DNA of 41,407 nt, taken from Candidatus Bipolaricaulota bacterium. Its GTDB lineage: Bacteria > Bipolaricaulota > Bipolaricaulia > RBG-16-55-9 > DRXL01. The notes under the pieces were generated by a model, which saw nothing but the letters and a program-made list of their open reading frames with translations, was not told the DNA's origin and ran no database searches. A program made the translations under genes and the position numbers. The stretch covers positions 1-41,407 of the forward strand of contig JANXAU010000007.1 of the NCBI GenBank assembly GCA_025061735.1, written 5' to 3'. Positions within the stretch are counted from its first letter, which is position 1. Every line of letters begins with the position of its first letter. Below, in pieces: positions 9,201 to 17,835 of the stretch.

Positions 9201-9659
9201 CAGTTCACGGACTCCGAGGGGCGCTTCGCCTTCAGCGAGCTGCCCCCCGGCGATTATCTGCTCGCGCTCGATGGACGTACCCTCCCGGAGAACTTCGCCC
9301 TCACGACGCCCGCAGAAGTCCAAGTCACGCTCCGCACCCAAGAGCGCGTGACGGTCGCCTTCGGAGCGGCAGAGAGACCCCGAGCCGTGAAGTTCCCGCC
9401 CGTAGCAGAGTTTATGTTCACGCCCACCAGCCCCAAAGCCGGCGAGAGAGTTCGTTTCGACGCTTCGGAGTCGTTCGATCCCGATGGCCAGATCGTCAAG
9501 TACGAGTGGGACTTCGAGAGCGACGGGAAGATAGACGCGCAGGGCGTGCAGGCCGAGCACGTCTTCTCCCAAGCGGGAGATTATACGGTGACGCTCACCG
9601 TGACCGACAACGACGGGGAGCAGAGCACCGCCCGCAAGAGAGTCACGGTCGGCCCCTGA
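6234..9659 (+). CDS. Large surface protein: NEW3-like domains, putative beta-barrel region, SdrD-type domains, PKD domain
   Basis: Signal peptide MVRLVVGWVLGVSLWGATALAQ; EGFLFVDANGNGQRDPNETGIKNIILSLNN and EGIVFHDLNRNSRLDSEERGLARVRVFL (SdrD_B-like); FDASESFDPDGQIVKYEWDFESDG...TYTVTLTVTDNDG-type PKD; central alternating aromatic/hydrophobic strands. Confidence 0.65.
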   Translation: MVRLVVGWVLGVSLWGATALAQIALTAPPAPPPVGPSQAITLVFDLKNNSQTREIFDFSLELPEGVESLSPPDPLELAPGESEKVFVSVVITARARAGAQTVTLRARGRTNPALTAHASVTITVKETPGLQVLAPPETSVEPGSALLVRFTVRNTGNAPDRIELSVSARAGFSVRLSIFRRLDLGPGEAREVPVEVVIPKEAPPGRERILLKAVSQRFENLSAEATAILSILPPLPQHVSGSLFLTVPARVEFRAEGQTGAPVNAFAQIQSLGGVLLPDTPAFHLDVGGSLTLSNSSGATITVTVSDGRPPVTILNGTSASLPFSSSGIYLVTVSGGGLISTTMIVTVHDLIFRQRLYGAGPIDREGELSFLLDLQNLFGLNAIFFGLKTKPWEWALGDLRRPFGELASLTGRGGGLLWRPGLFETKIVLGAVASLRRLTEAELLLPDDLGALPSSLAVRLGQPVRFRNVGLLPKSVTIPGASTQILPPGGSLVHIFSSVGPVLVGIDTATVTFIVLVGSFCEAPFLFCAALAGETTPIAGLRWGTTGLLGVTGGFSPSWTATTLSRLAWETPEGSATTVEGGLSFLNGAFSDSALHVGSEVRLGDLTILAQVLRAGPDFVGDRRDEQSLRVFQTFSGAFFSFSSGIERWRNNVDNNPLQQTLFDQNLRATLLLKLSEAWPQLRLSASYRRRESSGPGPLIHLSELVLSLRLTQPLGRHSALSFFTDQALNNNFALGINTGFSTVGLDFSIYFNELKASLRLERRTQVDLDTAIVLSQSILAAAGLEWRSAPFALRFGWLSSPDRLDLSVGLEATLGIVLLSFFARTSLLSPSGLEFDFALGVTFNFIAPIPFIVTNGRVEGFLFVDANGNGQRDPNETGIKNIILSLNNEKARTDETGFYRFPPMPPGSYRLTIEKLPLGVATALPLPLEIVLRAGQTLQIEIPLVRVSVIEGIVFHDLNRNSRLDSEERGLARVRVFLTDSAGQTKDQFTDSEGRFAFSELPPGDYLLALDGRTLPENFALTTPAEVQVTLRTQERVTVAFGAAERPRAVKFPPVAEFMFTPTSPKAGERVRFDASESFDPDGQIVKYEWDFESDGKIDAQGVQAEHVFSQAGDYTVTLTVTDNDGEQSTARKRVTVGP

Positions 9660-10170
9660 AGTAGCGATAGAAATACTCCGCCCCCGAGACGACCGAGAGC
9701 ACTACGGTCAGCCACAGCAGCGCTGTCACCCAGAGCACCGAGCCGCCTTGGCCGAGGACGCGCTCGCCCAAGAGCGCCAAGACCAACGCCATCTGCGAGA
9801 TCGTCTTGAGCTTGCCCCCCAGCCCTGCGGCTATCACCCTTCCGCGCGCCCCCGCTGCGATCCGCAGCCCCGATACCAAAAACTCCCGCGCCAGCAAGAC
9901 CATCACCGGCACCGACGAGATCCGTCCAAACTCCACAAAGACCAACAAGACCGCCAGCACCAAGAGCTTGTCAGCAATGGGATCGGCGATCTTGCCCAGA
10001 TCGGTCTCGTCCGCTCGACGCCGGGCGATGTACCCGTCTACGAGATCCGAAAGCGCAGCGATCAGGAAAAGAACGAGCGCCGGCCATGCGCCTTGGGGCG
10101 CGAAGAGAAAGAAAACAATAAACGGGATGAGCAAGACCCGCAGAAGCGTCAACGCATTGGGCAGATTCAC
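9643..10170 (-). CDS. pgsA: CDP-diacylglycerol--glycerol-3-phosphate 3-phosphatidyltransferase
   Basis: MNLPNALTLLRVLLIPFIVFF; LSDLVDGYIARRRADETDLGKIADPIADKLL (CDP-alcohol phosphotransferase motif). Confidence 0.9.
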   Translation of the reverse strand: MNLPNALTLLRVLLIPFIVFFLFAPQGAWPALVLFLIAALSDLVDGYIARRRADETDLGKIADPIADKLLVLAVLLVFVEFGRISSVPVMVLLAREFLVSGLRIAAGARGRVIAAGLGGKLKTISQMALVLALLGERVLGQGGSVLWVTALLWLTVVLSVVSGAEYFYRYFRGRP

Positions 10171-10174
10171 GCGC

Positions 10175-10945
10175 TCATTCTAGAGAGCTTCTCAGCTCGA
10201 TGCAAAAGGCGCGCAGCGCCTCGGCGAGCGCCTGGGGCTGTTCGAGCATCGGCATATGCCCGGCGCGCTCGATGAGAACCAGCCGCGCGTGTGGGATATT
10301 TTTCTGCAAGAACTCCGAATACTTGGGCGGGGTGAGCTGGTCGTCGCGGCCACAGAGAACCAGCGTGGGAAGCCGAATCTCGTGCAGACGCCCTAAGACG
10401 TCAAACTCGTTGCAGCTAGAGAAATCGCGCAGGAGCGTCTCGGCACCGTTGCGCTCCATTTGGGTTTTAGAGCGCTGGCGCAGCTCCTCCGGCGCTTGGG
10501 GAGCAAACGCCCACGTCGCTATCAGATCGAGCGCGCCCGCGAAATCATTTCGACAGCGGTCTAAGAGGTGGGGATGGACTTTGAGCTTCGCCCCGGTGCC
10601 TACTAACGCCAAGGCTTTGAGATTCGTCGGGGGAGCGAGCGCCAGCGTCAGGGCGACAGCCCCGCCCATCGAGTGGCCGACCAAGACGATGGGAAGCCCA
10701 AGGGCCTCGCAGAGGGCGCGGACGTCTTCGACGTAGCTGGGGATGCCCACGTCGGCGCGGCGCGGGCTGCGCCCGTGTCCGTTCAGATCAATCGCCGCTA
10801 CCGTAAACTCCCCCGAGAGCGTTTTGAGCTGATCTCCCCAGAGGGTGTGATCGGCCCCCGCGCCGTGCACAAAGACGAGCGCGGGGACGCCCTCGCCGGC
10901 CCGCGCGTAATAGATCGTGCTCCCCTGGACGTTAAGCGTGGGCAT
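10175..10945 (-). CDS. Alpha/beta hydrolase
   Basis: FVHGAGADHTLW, LVGHSMGGAVAL, catalytic-type GHMPMLEQP. Confidence 0.9.
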   Translation of the reverse strand: MPTLNVQGSTIYYARAGEGVPALVFVHGAGADHTLWGDQLKTLSGEFTVAAIDLNGHGRSPRRADVGIPSYVEDVRALCEALGLPIVLVGHSMGGAVALTLALAPPTNLKALALVGTGAKLKVHPHLLDRCRNDFAGALDLIATWAFAPQAPEELRQRSKTQMERNGAETLLRDFSSCNEFDVLGRLHEIRLPTLVLCGRDDQLTPPKYSEFLQKNIPHARLVLIERAGHMPMLEQPQALAEALRAFCIELRSSLE

Positions 10946-10948
10946 CTC

Positions 10949-11299
10949 TTACAAATGCGCCTTCGCTCGCTCGACCAGCGCGGCAAACGCTTGCGGGTCG
11001 TGCAGGGCGATCTCGGCCAGCATCTTGCGATTGAGGGCGATTCCGGCCTTGCTCAGCCCACAGATGAACCGAGAATAGGGCAGCCCGTGAGCGCGCGCCG
11101 CCGCGTTGATCCGGATATTCCATAAACGGCGAAACTCACGCTTGCGCAGCTTGCGGCTGTAGTACGCGTTGCGCAGGGCGTGCATGACGCGCTGCTTGGC
11201 AATGCGAAAGCAAGTACGGCGCTTGCCTTTAAAGCCCTGGGCCATCTCTAAGATCTTCTTGCGACGCTGCAATCGCTTGTTGCCACCCTTGACTCTCAT
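10949..11299 (-). CDS. rplT: 50S ribosomal protein L20
   Basis: [69 protein letters not shown]. Confidence 0.98.
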   Translation of the reverse strand: MRVKGGNKRLQRRKKILEMAQGFKGKRRTCFRIAKQRVMHALRNAYYSRKLRKREFRRLWNIRINAAARAHGLPYSRFICGLSKAGIALNRKMLAEIALHDPQAFAALVERAKAHL

Positions 11300-11347
11300 A
11301 CGACTCCCTTTCTTCCCCCTTCCACCGTCATGTTGAGCGAGAGGGAG

Positions 11348-11536
11348 CTATAACAGCTCGATGTATTTCTTCGCTAGGGTCGCTGGGACTTGCAGGCCAC
11401 GACGCGCCTGGCGCTTGCGGCTGGCGCTGCGCTTCACCAATTTATGATGATACCCAGACTTGGCGCCGAGCACCTTCTTATGGCGCGTCACCTTGAAGCG
11501 CTTGGCGATGCCCTTGTGCGTCTTCTTCTTGGTCAT
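11348..11536 (-). CDS. rpmI: 50S ribosomal protein L35
   Basis: MTKKKTHKGIAKRFKVTRHKKVLGAKSGYHHKLVKRSASRKRQAR. Confidence 0.97.
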   Translation of the reverse strand: MTKKKTHKGIAKRFKVTRHKKVLGAKSGYHHKLVKRSASRKRQARRGLQVPATLAKKYIELL

Positions 11537-12083
11537 GTGCCTCTCTCCTTTCGGATCGCGGAGCCGCGGACGCTGCTCCCTTGCCGGGCACCAGCAGCAT
11601 CTGGAGGGCCTTGCCCCGCTCCTTGGGAACCTGCTCGACCCGCCCGATGTCCGCGACGGCTTGGACGATCTTGTCGAGCAGCTCGTGCCCGCGATCCATG
11701 TGCAGGATCTCGCGTCCGCGGAAGATCACCGTGACGCGTACTTTGTCGTCGTGCTCTAAGAATCGGCGAATGTGCCGGATCTTTGTCTCCAGATCGTGCT
11801 TCTCGATCTGGGTCGTCAGGCGGATCTCCTTGAGCTTGCTGGTGTGTTGGCGCTTCTTCTCGCGCTTCTCTTGGCGATATTTGAACTTGCCAAAGTCGAT
11901 CAGGCGACAGACGACCGGTTGCGCTTGGGGCGCCACCTCGACCAGATCTAGGTTGCGCTTGCGGGCCTCCTCGAGCGCTTGCGCGAGCGGCATCACGCCC
12001 AACTGCTGACCATTCTCGTCGATGACGCGGACCTCGCGAGCACGGATCTGCTGGTTCTTGCGAAAATATCGTCCTGCGGCGAT
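11478..12083 (-). CDS. infC: Translation initiation factor IF-3, probable AUC start
   Basis: Conserved N-terminus NQQIRAREVRVIDENGQQLGVMPLAQALEEA lies upstream of the first canonical start; frame is closed by TGA just upstream of AAGGAGG-N6-ATC (ATC at 12083-12081). Confidence 0.85.
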   Translation of the reverse strand: MAAGRYFRKNQQIRAREVRVIDENGQQLGVMPLAQALEEARKRNLDLVEVAPQAQPVVCRLIDFGKFKYRQEKREKKRQHTSKLKEIRLTTQIEKHDLETKIRHIRRFLEHDDKVRVTVIFRGREILHMDRGHELLDKIVQAVADIGRVEQVPKERGKALQMLLVPGKGAASAAPRSERREAHDQEEDAQGHRQALQGDAP

Positions 12084-12113
12084 ACTCTTCCTCCTTCAAC
12101 GTAGCGCTGTCGG

Positions 12114-12189
12114 TGGCGCTCCCAAGGGGATTCGAACCCCTGTTTCCGGCTTGAGAGACCAGCGTCCTGGGCCTCTAGACGATGGGAGC
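12114..12189 (-). tRNA. tRNA-Glu(CUC), CCA encoded
   Basis: GCTCCCATCGTCTAGAGGCCCAGGACGCTGGTCTCTCAAGCCGGAAACAGGGGTTCGAATCCCCTTGGGAGCGCCA; cloverleaf folds with anticodon loop CUCUCAA. Confidence 0.95.
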
Positions 12190-12200
12190 GGAGCGCCGCT

Positions 12201-12229
12201 AGTTTAGCAACTTCCCCAGCGAGATGCAA
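12201..12229 (-). promoter_or_regulatory. Promoter of tRNA-Glu/infC operon: TTGCAT-N17-TAAACT
   Basis: Direct reading of minus strand; -10 ends 11 nt before the tRNA 5' end. Confidence 0.6.
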
Positions 12230-12235
12230 GTGGGC

Positions 12236-12264
12236 TTGAGCCACAGGCAGGTAGGAGATAAGAT
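12236..12264 (+). promoter_or_regulatory. Promoter of rtcA: TTGAGC-N17-TAAGAT, ATG 10 nt after the -10
   Basis: Direct reading. Confidence 0.55.
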
Positions 12265-12274
12265 TACGAGCGTC

Positions 12275-13315
12275 ATGGTTCGAGAAGAGATACTCGTTCT
12301 CGACGGGGCAGTGGGAGGCGGTTCGGTCTTGCGCGTGGGATTGGGATTGGCCATCGCGTTGCAGAGATCCGTTAGAATCGTCCGTATTCGTCATGGACGT
12401 CCCAATCCCGGCTTGCAAGCGCAGCATCTGGCGGGTCTTCGTGCTGCCGCGCAGCTCTGTCAAGCTCGTCTGGAGGGCGCGCAGATCGGCGCGCGCGAGA
12501 TCGCGTTCTATCCCGGCTCAACATACACGGATTCTCTCAAGATTCAGATCGAGACGGCGGGTTCCGTCGCGTTGGCGCTTCAGCCCGTTCAGATCGCGCT
12601 GGCGCGTGCTGGTCGCTCCGTCACGGTCGAGATCGAGGGCGGGGGCACCTATGTTCAATGGGCCTCGCCCCTCGCGGCGCTTGAGCACGTCAATTTCGCT
12701 CTGTTGGGGCGTTGGGGGTTTCCGATGGCTGTGGCGGTCGAGCGCGAGGGCTTCTATCCCAAGGGCGGGGCACGGGTGCGCGCGCGCTTCGGCCCGGCGC
12801 AGATTACCCAAGCGTTCAATTTCCCAGAGCAAGGCCAACTTCGAGAGATTCGCGGGCTTTCGATCGCCTCGCATCACCTACAGAAGAGCAAAGTCGCCGA
12901 GCGTCAGGCGGAAGCTGCTCACAGACTCTTGAGCCGAGAGTTTTCTGGAATCTCTATCGGGATCGAGACGCGCTACGCCGAGACGCTCTCTCCCGGTTCG
13001 GCCGTGGTGCTCTGGGCGGACTGCGAGAAGACCATCTTGGGAGGGGACGCGCTAGGGGAGCGGGGCGTGTCTGCCGAGAGCGTGGGGGAGCGAGCGGCTT
13101 TGTCGTTAGTTTCCGAGCTACGCAGCGGGGCGACGCTCGACTGTCACATGGCCGATCAGATCATCCCCTTCTTGGCGCTCTTTGGGGGAAGGTTCTTCTG
13201 CGCCGAGCTGACGGATCACATTAAGACCAATATTTGGGTCGCGGAGCAGCTCACGGGCAAGCGATTTATAGTCACTGAGCGCGCGGGGATCTGGAAGATT
13301 TGTTGTTCTGGCTAG
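12275..13315 (+). CDS. rtcA: RNA 3'-terminal phosphate cyclase
   Basis: LVLDGAVGGGSVLRVGLGLAIAL; RPNPGLQAQHLAGLRAAAQL; FYPKGGARV; DQIIPFLAL; RtcA family pattern. Confidence 0.85.
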   Translation: MVREEILVLDGAVGGGSVLRVGLGLAIALQRSVRIVRIRHGRPNPGLQAQHLAGLRAAAQLCQARLEGAQIGAREIAFYPGSTYTDSLKIQIETAGSVALALQPVQIALARAGRSVTVEIEGGGTYVQWASPLAALEHVNFALLGRWGFPMAVAVEREGFYPKGGARVRARFGPAQITQAFNFPEQGQLREIRGLSIASHHLQKSKVAERQAEAAHRLLSREFSGISIGIETRYAETLSPGSAVVLWADCEKTILGGDALGERGVSAESVGERAALSLVSELRSGATLDCHMADQIIPFLALFGGRFFCAELTDHIKTNIWVAEQLTGKRFIVTERAGIWKICCSG

Positions 13316-13316
13316 C

Positions 13317-13345
13317 TTGACCCCGACTCTCTCTTCTGCTATAAT
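13317..13345 (+). promoter_or_regulatory. Promoter of carA leader: TTGACC-N17-TATAAT
   Basis: Immediately after the rtcA stop codon. Confidence 0.8.
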
Positions 13346-13351
13346 CGCGGC

Positions 13352-13457
13352 CAACGCGTGCGTGAGGTGATCCGGCTTAAGCCGTGCCACAGCGGGTCTG
13401 TAAAGCAAAACTACTCTGGGGCCAGCCGCTGTCGAGGCGGCGTGGCCCGTTTTTTTT
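13352..13457 (+). promoter_or_regulatory. Structured carA leader, candidate transcription attenuator
   Basis: Palindrome CGGCTTAAGCCG (13373-13384); ACAGCGG (13389-13395) can pair with CCGCTGT (13426-13432) inside the terminator 5' arm. Confidence 0.6.
13419..13457 (+). terminator. Intrinsic terminator in carA leader
   Basis: GGGCCAGCCGC/TGTCGAG/GCGGC-G-TGGCCC then G and eight T. Confidence 0.85.
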
Positions 13458-13475
13458 GAGTCGAGGACGATAACT

Positions 13476-14615
13476 ATGGCCCTCTTGGCTTTAGAAGACG
13501 GCCGAGTCTTTGAGGGGCGGCCCTTCGGTGCCGAAGGCCAGGTCTGCGCCGAGGTCGTCTTCAACACGGGCATGACCGGCTACCAAGAAGTCCTCACCGA
13601 CCCGTCTTATGCCGGCCAGATCGTCTGCATGACCTACCCCCATATCGGCAACTACGGGGTCAACTCCGAAGACGTCGAGTCGCTCCGCCCCTGGGTCACG
13701 GGGTTTGTCGTGCGAGAACTCTCGCAGAACTTCTCGAACTGGCGCGGACGCCTCACGCTCGATCAGTATCTCAAAAAATACGGGATCGTCGGGATCTGCG
13801 AAGTAGATACGCGCGCCCTCACGCGCCATATTCGCGAGCAAGGCGCGATGCGCGGCGCCCTCTCCAGCGACGAGAGCGATCCCCAAGAGCTGATCGAACG
13901 CGCCCGCCGCGCCCCCACGATCTCCGAGTTTGATCACGTCCGCTCCGTCACCTGCACGCAGCCCTACGAATGGAACGAACCCCTCCCCCGCGACTGGTAC
14001 GGCCCCCAAGAAGCCAAAGAGCTGCACATCGTCGCGGTGGACTACGGGATCAAACGCAATATTCTCAGACACCTACGCAGCCGCGCCACCAAAGTCACGG
14101 TCGTGCCCAGCTACTGGAGCGCCGAGCAGATCTTGCAGCTCAAGCCCGATGGGATCTTTCTCTCCAACGGCCCCGGCGACCCCGCTATTCTGAAAGACGC
14201 CATCCGCACGGTTCGTCAGCTCATCAAGTCCGAGCGCTGCCCGATCTTCGGGATCTGTCTGGGGCACCAAATTCTGGGCTTGGCCTTGGGCGCGCGCGCG
14301 TACAAACTCAAATTCGGCCACCGCGGCGCCAACCAACCCGTCAAGAATCTCCTCACCGAGCGCATCGAGATCACGACCCATAATCACGGCTTCGCCCTTG
14401 CCGATCTGCCCAAAGAGCTAGAGTTAACTCATATCAATCTGAACGATCACTCTATCGAGGGCTTTCGCCACAAGAAGCTCCCGATCTTTGCGGTACAGTA
14501 TCATCCGGAAGCGGCTCCCGGCCCGCACGATTCCCATAATCTCTTTGAGCAGTTTATCGAGCTTATTGGCTCACCCTCACCCCAGCCCTCTCCCTGGAAG
14601 GGAGAGGGGAGTTAA
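13476..14615 (+). CDS. carA: Carbamoyl-phosphate synthase small subunit
   Basis: [58 protein letters not shown] glutaminase triad region. Confidence 0.98.
   Translation: MALLALEDGRVFEGRPFGAEGQVCAEVVFNTGMTGYQEVLTDPSYAGQIVCMTYPHIGNYGVNSEDVESLRPWVTGFVVRELSQNFSNWRGRLTLDQYLKKYGIVGICEVDTRALTRHIREQGAMRGALSSDESDPQELIERARRAPTISEFDHVRSVTCTQPYEWNEPLPRDWYGPQEAKELHIVAVDYGIKRNILRHLRSRATKVTVVPSYWSAEQILQLKPDGIFLSNGPGDPAILKDAIRTVRQLIKSERCPIFGICLGHQILGLALGARAYKLKFGHRGANQPVKNLLTERIEITTHNHGFALADLPKELELTHINLNDHSIEGFRHKKLPIFAVQYHPEAAPGPHDSHNLFEQFIELIGSPSPQPSPWKGEGS
14571..14611. repeat. C/G-rich palindromic repeat, copy B (carA 3' end)
   Basis: TCACCCTCACCCCAGCCCTCTCCCTGGAAGGGAGAGGGGAG. Confidence 0.8.
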
Positions 14616-14616
14616 T

Positions 14617-17600
14617 ATGCCCAAGCGCACAGATCTAAAGAAGATCTTGGTGATCGGCTCCGGGCCGATTGTCATCGGCCAAGCGGGAGAGTTTGACTAT
14701 TCGGGATCGCAGGCGTGCAAGGCCCTCCGCGAAGAGGGCTATGAAGTGATCTTGGTCAATAACAATCCCGCGACGATCATGACCGATCCTGAGAGCGCGG
14801 CGCGCGTCTACATCGAGCCGCTCATCCCAGAGTCGTTGGAGCAGATCATCGCGCGGGAGCAGCCCGACGCGCTCCTGCCCACCGTCGGAGGACAGACCGC
14901 GCTCAACTTAGCTGTTGCGCTGGCCAAGTCGGGGGTCTTGGCGCGCTACGGCGTCGAGCTGATCGGGGCGCAGCAACGCGCCATCGAGATCGCCGAAGAT
15001 CGCCTGCTCTTCAAACAGACGATGGAAGCAACAGGGCTAGAAGTCCCCCAAGGAGCGCTGGCGCGCTCGCTCGACGAAGCGCTCTCCATCGCGCGCGGGC
15101 TGAGCTATCCCATTCTCATACGGCCCTCGTTTACCCTTGGTGGCGAGGGCAGCGGCGTCGCCCACAACGAAGACGAACTCTACGAGAAGGCCAAACGCGG
15201 TCTTGATCTTAGCCCGGTGCACGAAGTCCTGATCGAAGAATCGGTGATTGGCTGGAAAGAGTTTGAACTCGAAGTGATGCGCGACCGCCGCGACAACGTC
15301 GTGATTATCTGTTCTATCGAAAATTTTGACCCGATGGGCGTCCACACCGGAGACTCGATCACCGTGGCGCCGGCGCAGACACTCACGGATAAAGAGTATC
15401 AGAAGATGCGCGACTGGGCGATAAGAGTCATACGCGCGGTGGGGGTCGAGACCGGGGGGAGCAATATTCAGTTCGCGGTGCACCCGCGCACCGGGCGGAT
15501 GCTGGTCATCGAGATGAACCCGCGCGTCAGCCGCAGCTCGGCGTTGGCGTCTAAAGCGACGGGCTTTCCCATCGCCAAAATCGCAGCGAAGCTTGCCGTC
15601 GGCTACACGCTCGACGAGCTGCCCAACGATATCACCAAAAAGACCCCAGCGAGCTTCGAGCCGACGATAGACTATGTCGTCGTCAAGATTCCACGCTGGA
15701 ACTTTGAAAAGTTCCCCCAAGCCGAGAGAGTTTTGGGGACGCAGATGCGCTCCGTCGGCGAGGTGATGGCGCTGGGGCGGACGTTCAAAGAAGCATTGCA
15801 GAAGGCCGTGCGCTCGTTGGAGATCGGGCGCAGCGGGCTGAGCGTAGGAGAAGCCCGCTTGCTCTCCGACGAGATGGTGCGCGAGTCTTTACAGAAGCCC
15901 AATCCCGACAGAATCTTCTATATCTATCAAGCGCTGCAAGCCGGGACTTCGATTGAGAAACTCTCTCGCTGGACGGGGATTGACCCGTGGTTTTTGGGTC
16001 AAATTCAAGAGATCGTGCTCTGCGAGAACGAGCTGCGTCGTTTAAGCTTGGACAAGATCACACGCGAGCAGCTCTGGACGGCCAAGCGATACGGGTTTTC
16101 GGATGCTCGTCTGGCTCAGCTCTGGCGCACCAGCGAGAGCGCCGTGCGCCGTCGCCGGCTCCAGCTGGGCGTAAGACCCGTCTACAAGAAAGTAGATACG
16201 TGCGCGGCTGAGTTTGAGGCCCAGACGCCCTATCTCTACTCCACCTACGAGACGGGAGAATGCGAAGCCGCGCCCACCGCGCGTAAAAAAGTGATCGTTC
16301 TTGGGGGGGGGCCGTATCGCATTGGGCAGGGGATCGAGTTTGACTATTGCTGTTGCCATGCGGCGTTTGCGCTGCGCGAGCTGGGATACGAAACGATCAT
16401 GATCAACTGCAACCCCGAGACGGTCTCTACCGATTACGATACGTCGGATAAGCTCTACTTTGAGCCGCTCACGCTGGAGGACGTGCTGCATATTATTGAG
16501 ATCGAGAAGCCTGCGGGGGTGATCGTGCAGTTTGGCGGCCAGACGCCGCTCAATTTAGCGTTAGCGCTTCACGAGCACGGGGTGCCCATCTGGGGGACCA
16601 GTCCGCAGAGCATAGATCTGGCTGAAGATCGCGAGAAGTTCGATCTTGTTCTCAGTGAGTTGGGCGTGCGGCGTCCGCGCGGCGGGATCGCCTCCTCCAA
16701 GAGCGAAGCCTTCCGCGTCGCCGAAGATCTGAGATTCCCGGTGCTAGTGCGGCCTAGCTACGTCTTAGGGGGACGGGCGATGGCCATCTGCTACGACAAA
16801 GACGATCTGGAGCGCTACATCGAAGAGGCCGTGCGGATCTCCCCGGCCCATCCCATCTTGATTGACGAGTTCCTCCAAGATGCCATCGAAATAGACGTAG
16901 ATGCCGTCGCCGACGGGCGCGACTGCGTCATCGGCGGGATTATGGAACACATCGAGCGCGCGGGGATCCACTCCGGCGATAGCTGCTGCGTGCTCCCGCC
17001 CTACACGCTGAGCGAGTCGCTGCTCTCGGAAATTCGCGAGACGACGCGCAAGCTCGCGCGGCGCCTCACCGTCGTTGGTTTGATGAACGTCCAGTATGCC
17101 GTGCAGAGAGGGCAGCTCTATGTGCTTGAGGTCAATCCCCGTGCGTCGCGCACGGTGCCGTTCGTCAGCAAGGCGACAGGGGTTCCGTTGGCCAAGATCG
17201 CGGCCAAAGTGATGGCGGGGATGACCCTCCAAGAGTTGGGGTTGAGCGACGAGCCGCGCGTGACGGGCTTTCACGTCAAGGCGCCGGTCTTCCCGTTTGA
17301 TCGCTTTATGACCGATCCCGTCTTGGGGCCAGAGATGAAGAGCACCGGTGAGGTGATGGGATCGGGCGCAACGGTGGGCGAGGCGTTTGCCAAGACGCAA
17401 CTGTATCTTCAAACACGGCTGCCGACGTCGGGAACGGTCTTGATCAGCGTCAACGATCGGGACAAGCCGGCGATCGTCCCGATAGCGCGAGCGCTCTTGG
17501 AGATGGGCTTCGAGATCGTAGCGACGCGCGGGACGGCAGAATTCTTGGCCAAGGCCGGTGTCGCGGTGAGCAGCATCAATAAAGTGAGCGAGGGGCATCC

Positions 17601-17835
17601 CCACATCGGCGATGCGTTGCGTCAGGGGCAGATTCGGTTGGTGATCAACACGCCGTGGGGCAAGCGCGCGCAAGAAGACGAGCGCGCGATCCGCATCGGT
17701 GCGGTGCGCTATCGCGTGCCCTATGTCACGACGGTCGAAGGGGCACAAGCCGTTGTAGAAGCGATCCGGGCCTTGAGAGCCGGGCCGCTGAGAGCCTACG
17801 CGCTCTCAGAGTTTCACTGCAAGCTCTGCAAATAA
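14617..17835 (+). CDS. carB: Carbamoyl-phosphate synthase large subunit
   Basis: [37 protein letters not shown]; two ATP-grasp halves. Confidence 0.98.
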   Translation: MPKRTDLKKILVIGSGPIVIGQAGEFDYSGSQACKALREEGYEVILVNNNPATIMTDPESAARVYIEPLIPESLEQIIAREQPDALLPTVGGQTALNLAVALAKSGVLARYGVELIGAQQRAIEIAEDRLLFKQTMEATGLEVPQGALARSLDEALSIARGLSYPILIRPSFTLGGEGSGVAHNEDELYEKAKRGLDLSPVHEVLIEESVIGWKEFELEVMRDRRDNVVIICSIENFDPMGVHTGDSITVAPAQTLTDKEYQKMRDWAIRVIRAVGVETGGSNIQFAVHPRTGRMLVIEMNPRVSRSSALASKATGFPIAKIAAKLAVGYTLDELPNDITKKTPASFEPTIDYVVVKIPRWNFEKFPQAERVLGTQMRSVGEVMALGRTFKEALQKAVRSLEIGRSGLSVGEARLLSDEMVRESLQKPNPDRIFYIYQALQAGTSIEKLSRWTGIDPWFLGQIQEIVLCENELRRLSLDKITREQLWTAKRYGFSDARLAQLWRTSESAVRRRRLQLGVRPVYKKVDTCAAEFEAQTPYLYSTYETGECEAAPTARKKVIVLGGGPYRIGQGIEFDYCCCHAAFALRELGYETIMINCNPETVSTDYDTSDKLYFEPLTLEDVLHIIEIEKPAGVIVQFGGQTPLNLALALHEHGVPIWGTSPQSIDLAEDREKFDLVLSELGVRRPRGGIASSKSEAFRVAEDLRFPVLVRPSYVLGGRAMAICYDKDDLERYIEEAVRISPAHPILIDEFLQDAIEIDVDAVADGRDCVIGGIMEHIERAGIHSGDSCCVLPPYTLSESLLSEIRETTRKLARRLTVVGLMNVQYAVQRGQLYVLEVNPRASRTVPFVSKATGVPLAKIAAKVMAGMTLQELGLSDEPRVTGFHVKAPVFPFDRFMTDPVLGPEMKSTGEVMGSGATVGEAFAKTQLYLQTRLPTSGTVLISVNDRDKPAIVPIARALLEMGFEIVATRGTAEFLAKAGVAVSSINKVSEGHPHIGDALRQGQIRLVINTPWGKRAQEDERAIRIGAVRYRVPYVTTVEGAQAVVEAIRALRAGPLRAYALSEFHCKLCK

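Noticed and set aside
11320-11346. CACCGTCATGTTGAGCGAGAGGGAGC as a dispersed GTCATG..TGAGCG-type repeat between rplT and rpmI
   Set aside because: Only one partial copy visible; it also contains the region just before rplT, so cannot be called.
12224-12274. ORF-track start of rtcA at 12224
   Set aside because: ATG lies inside predicted divergent promoter elements; conserved RtcA sequence begins at MVREEILVLDG (12275).
13352-13457. carA leader as a PyrR site or cobalamin riboswitch
   Set aside because: Only fragments (GTGAGG, GGTGATCCGG, GCCAC) resemble those consensus sequences; core elements such as UCCNGNGAGG or the B12 box are missing.
16765-17748. 327-aa minus-strand ORF antisense to carB
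   Set aside because: Shadow ORF caused by codon bias; His/Arg-rich with no domain signal.
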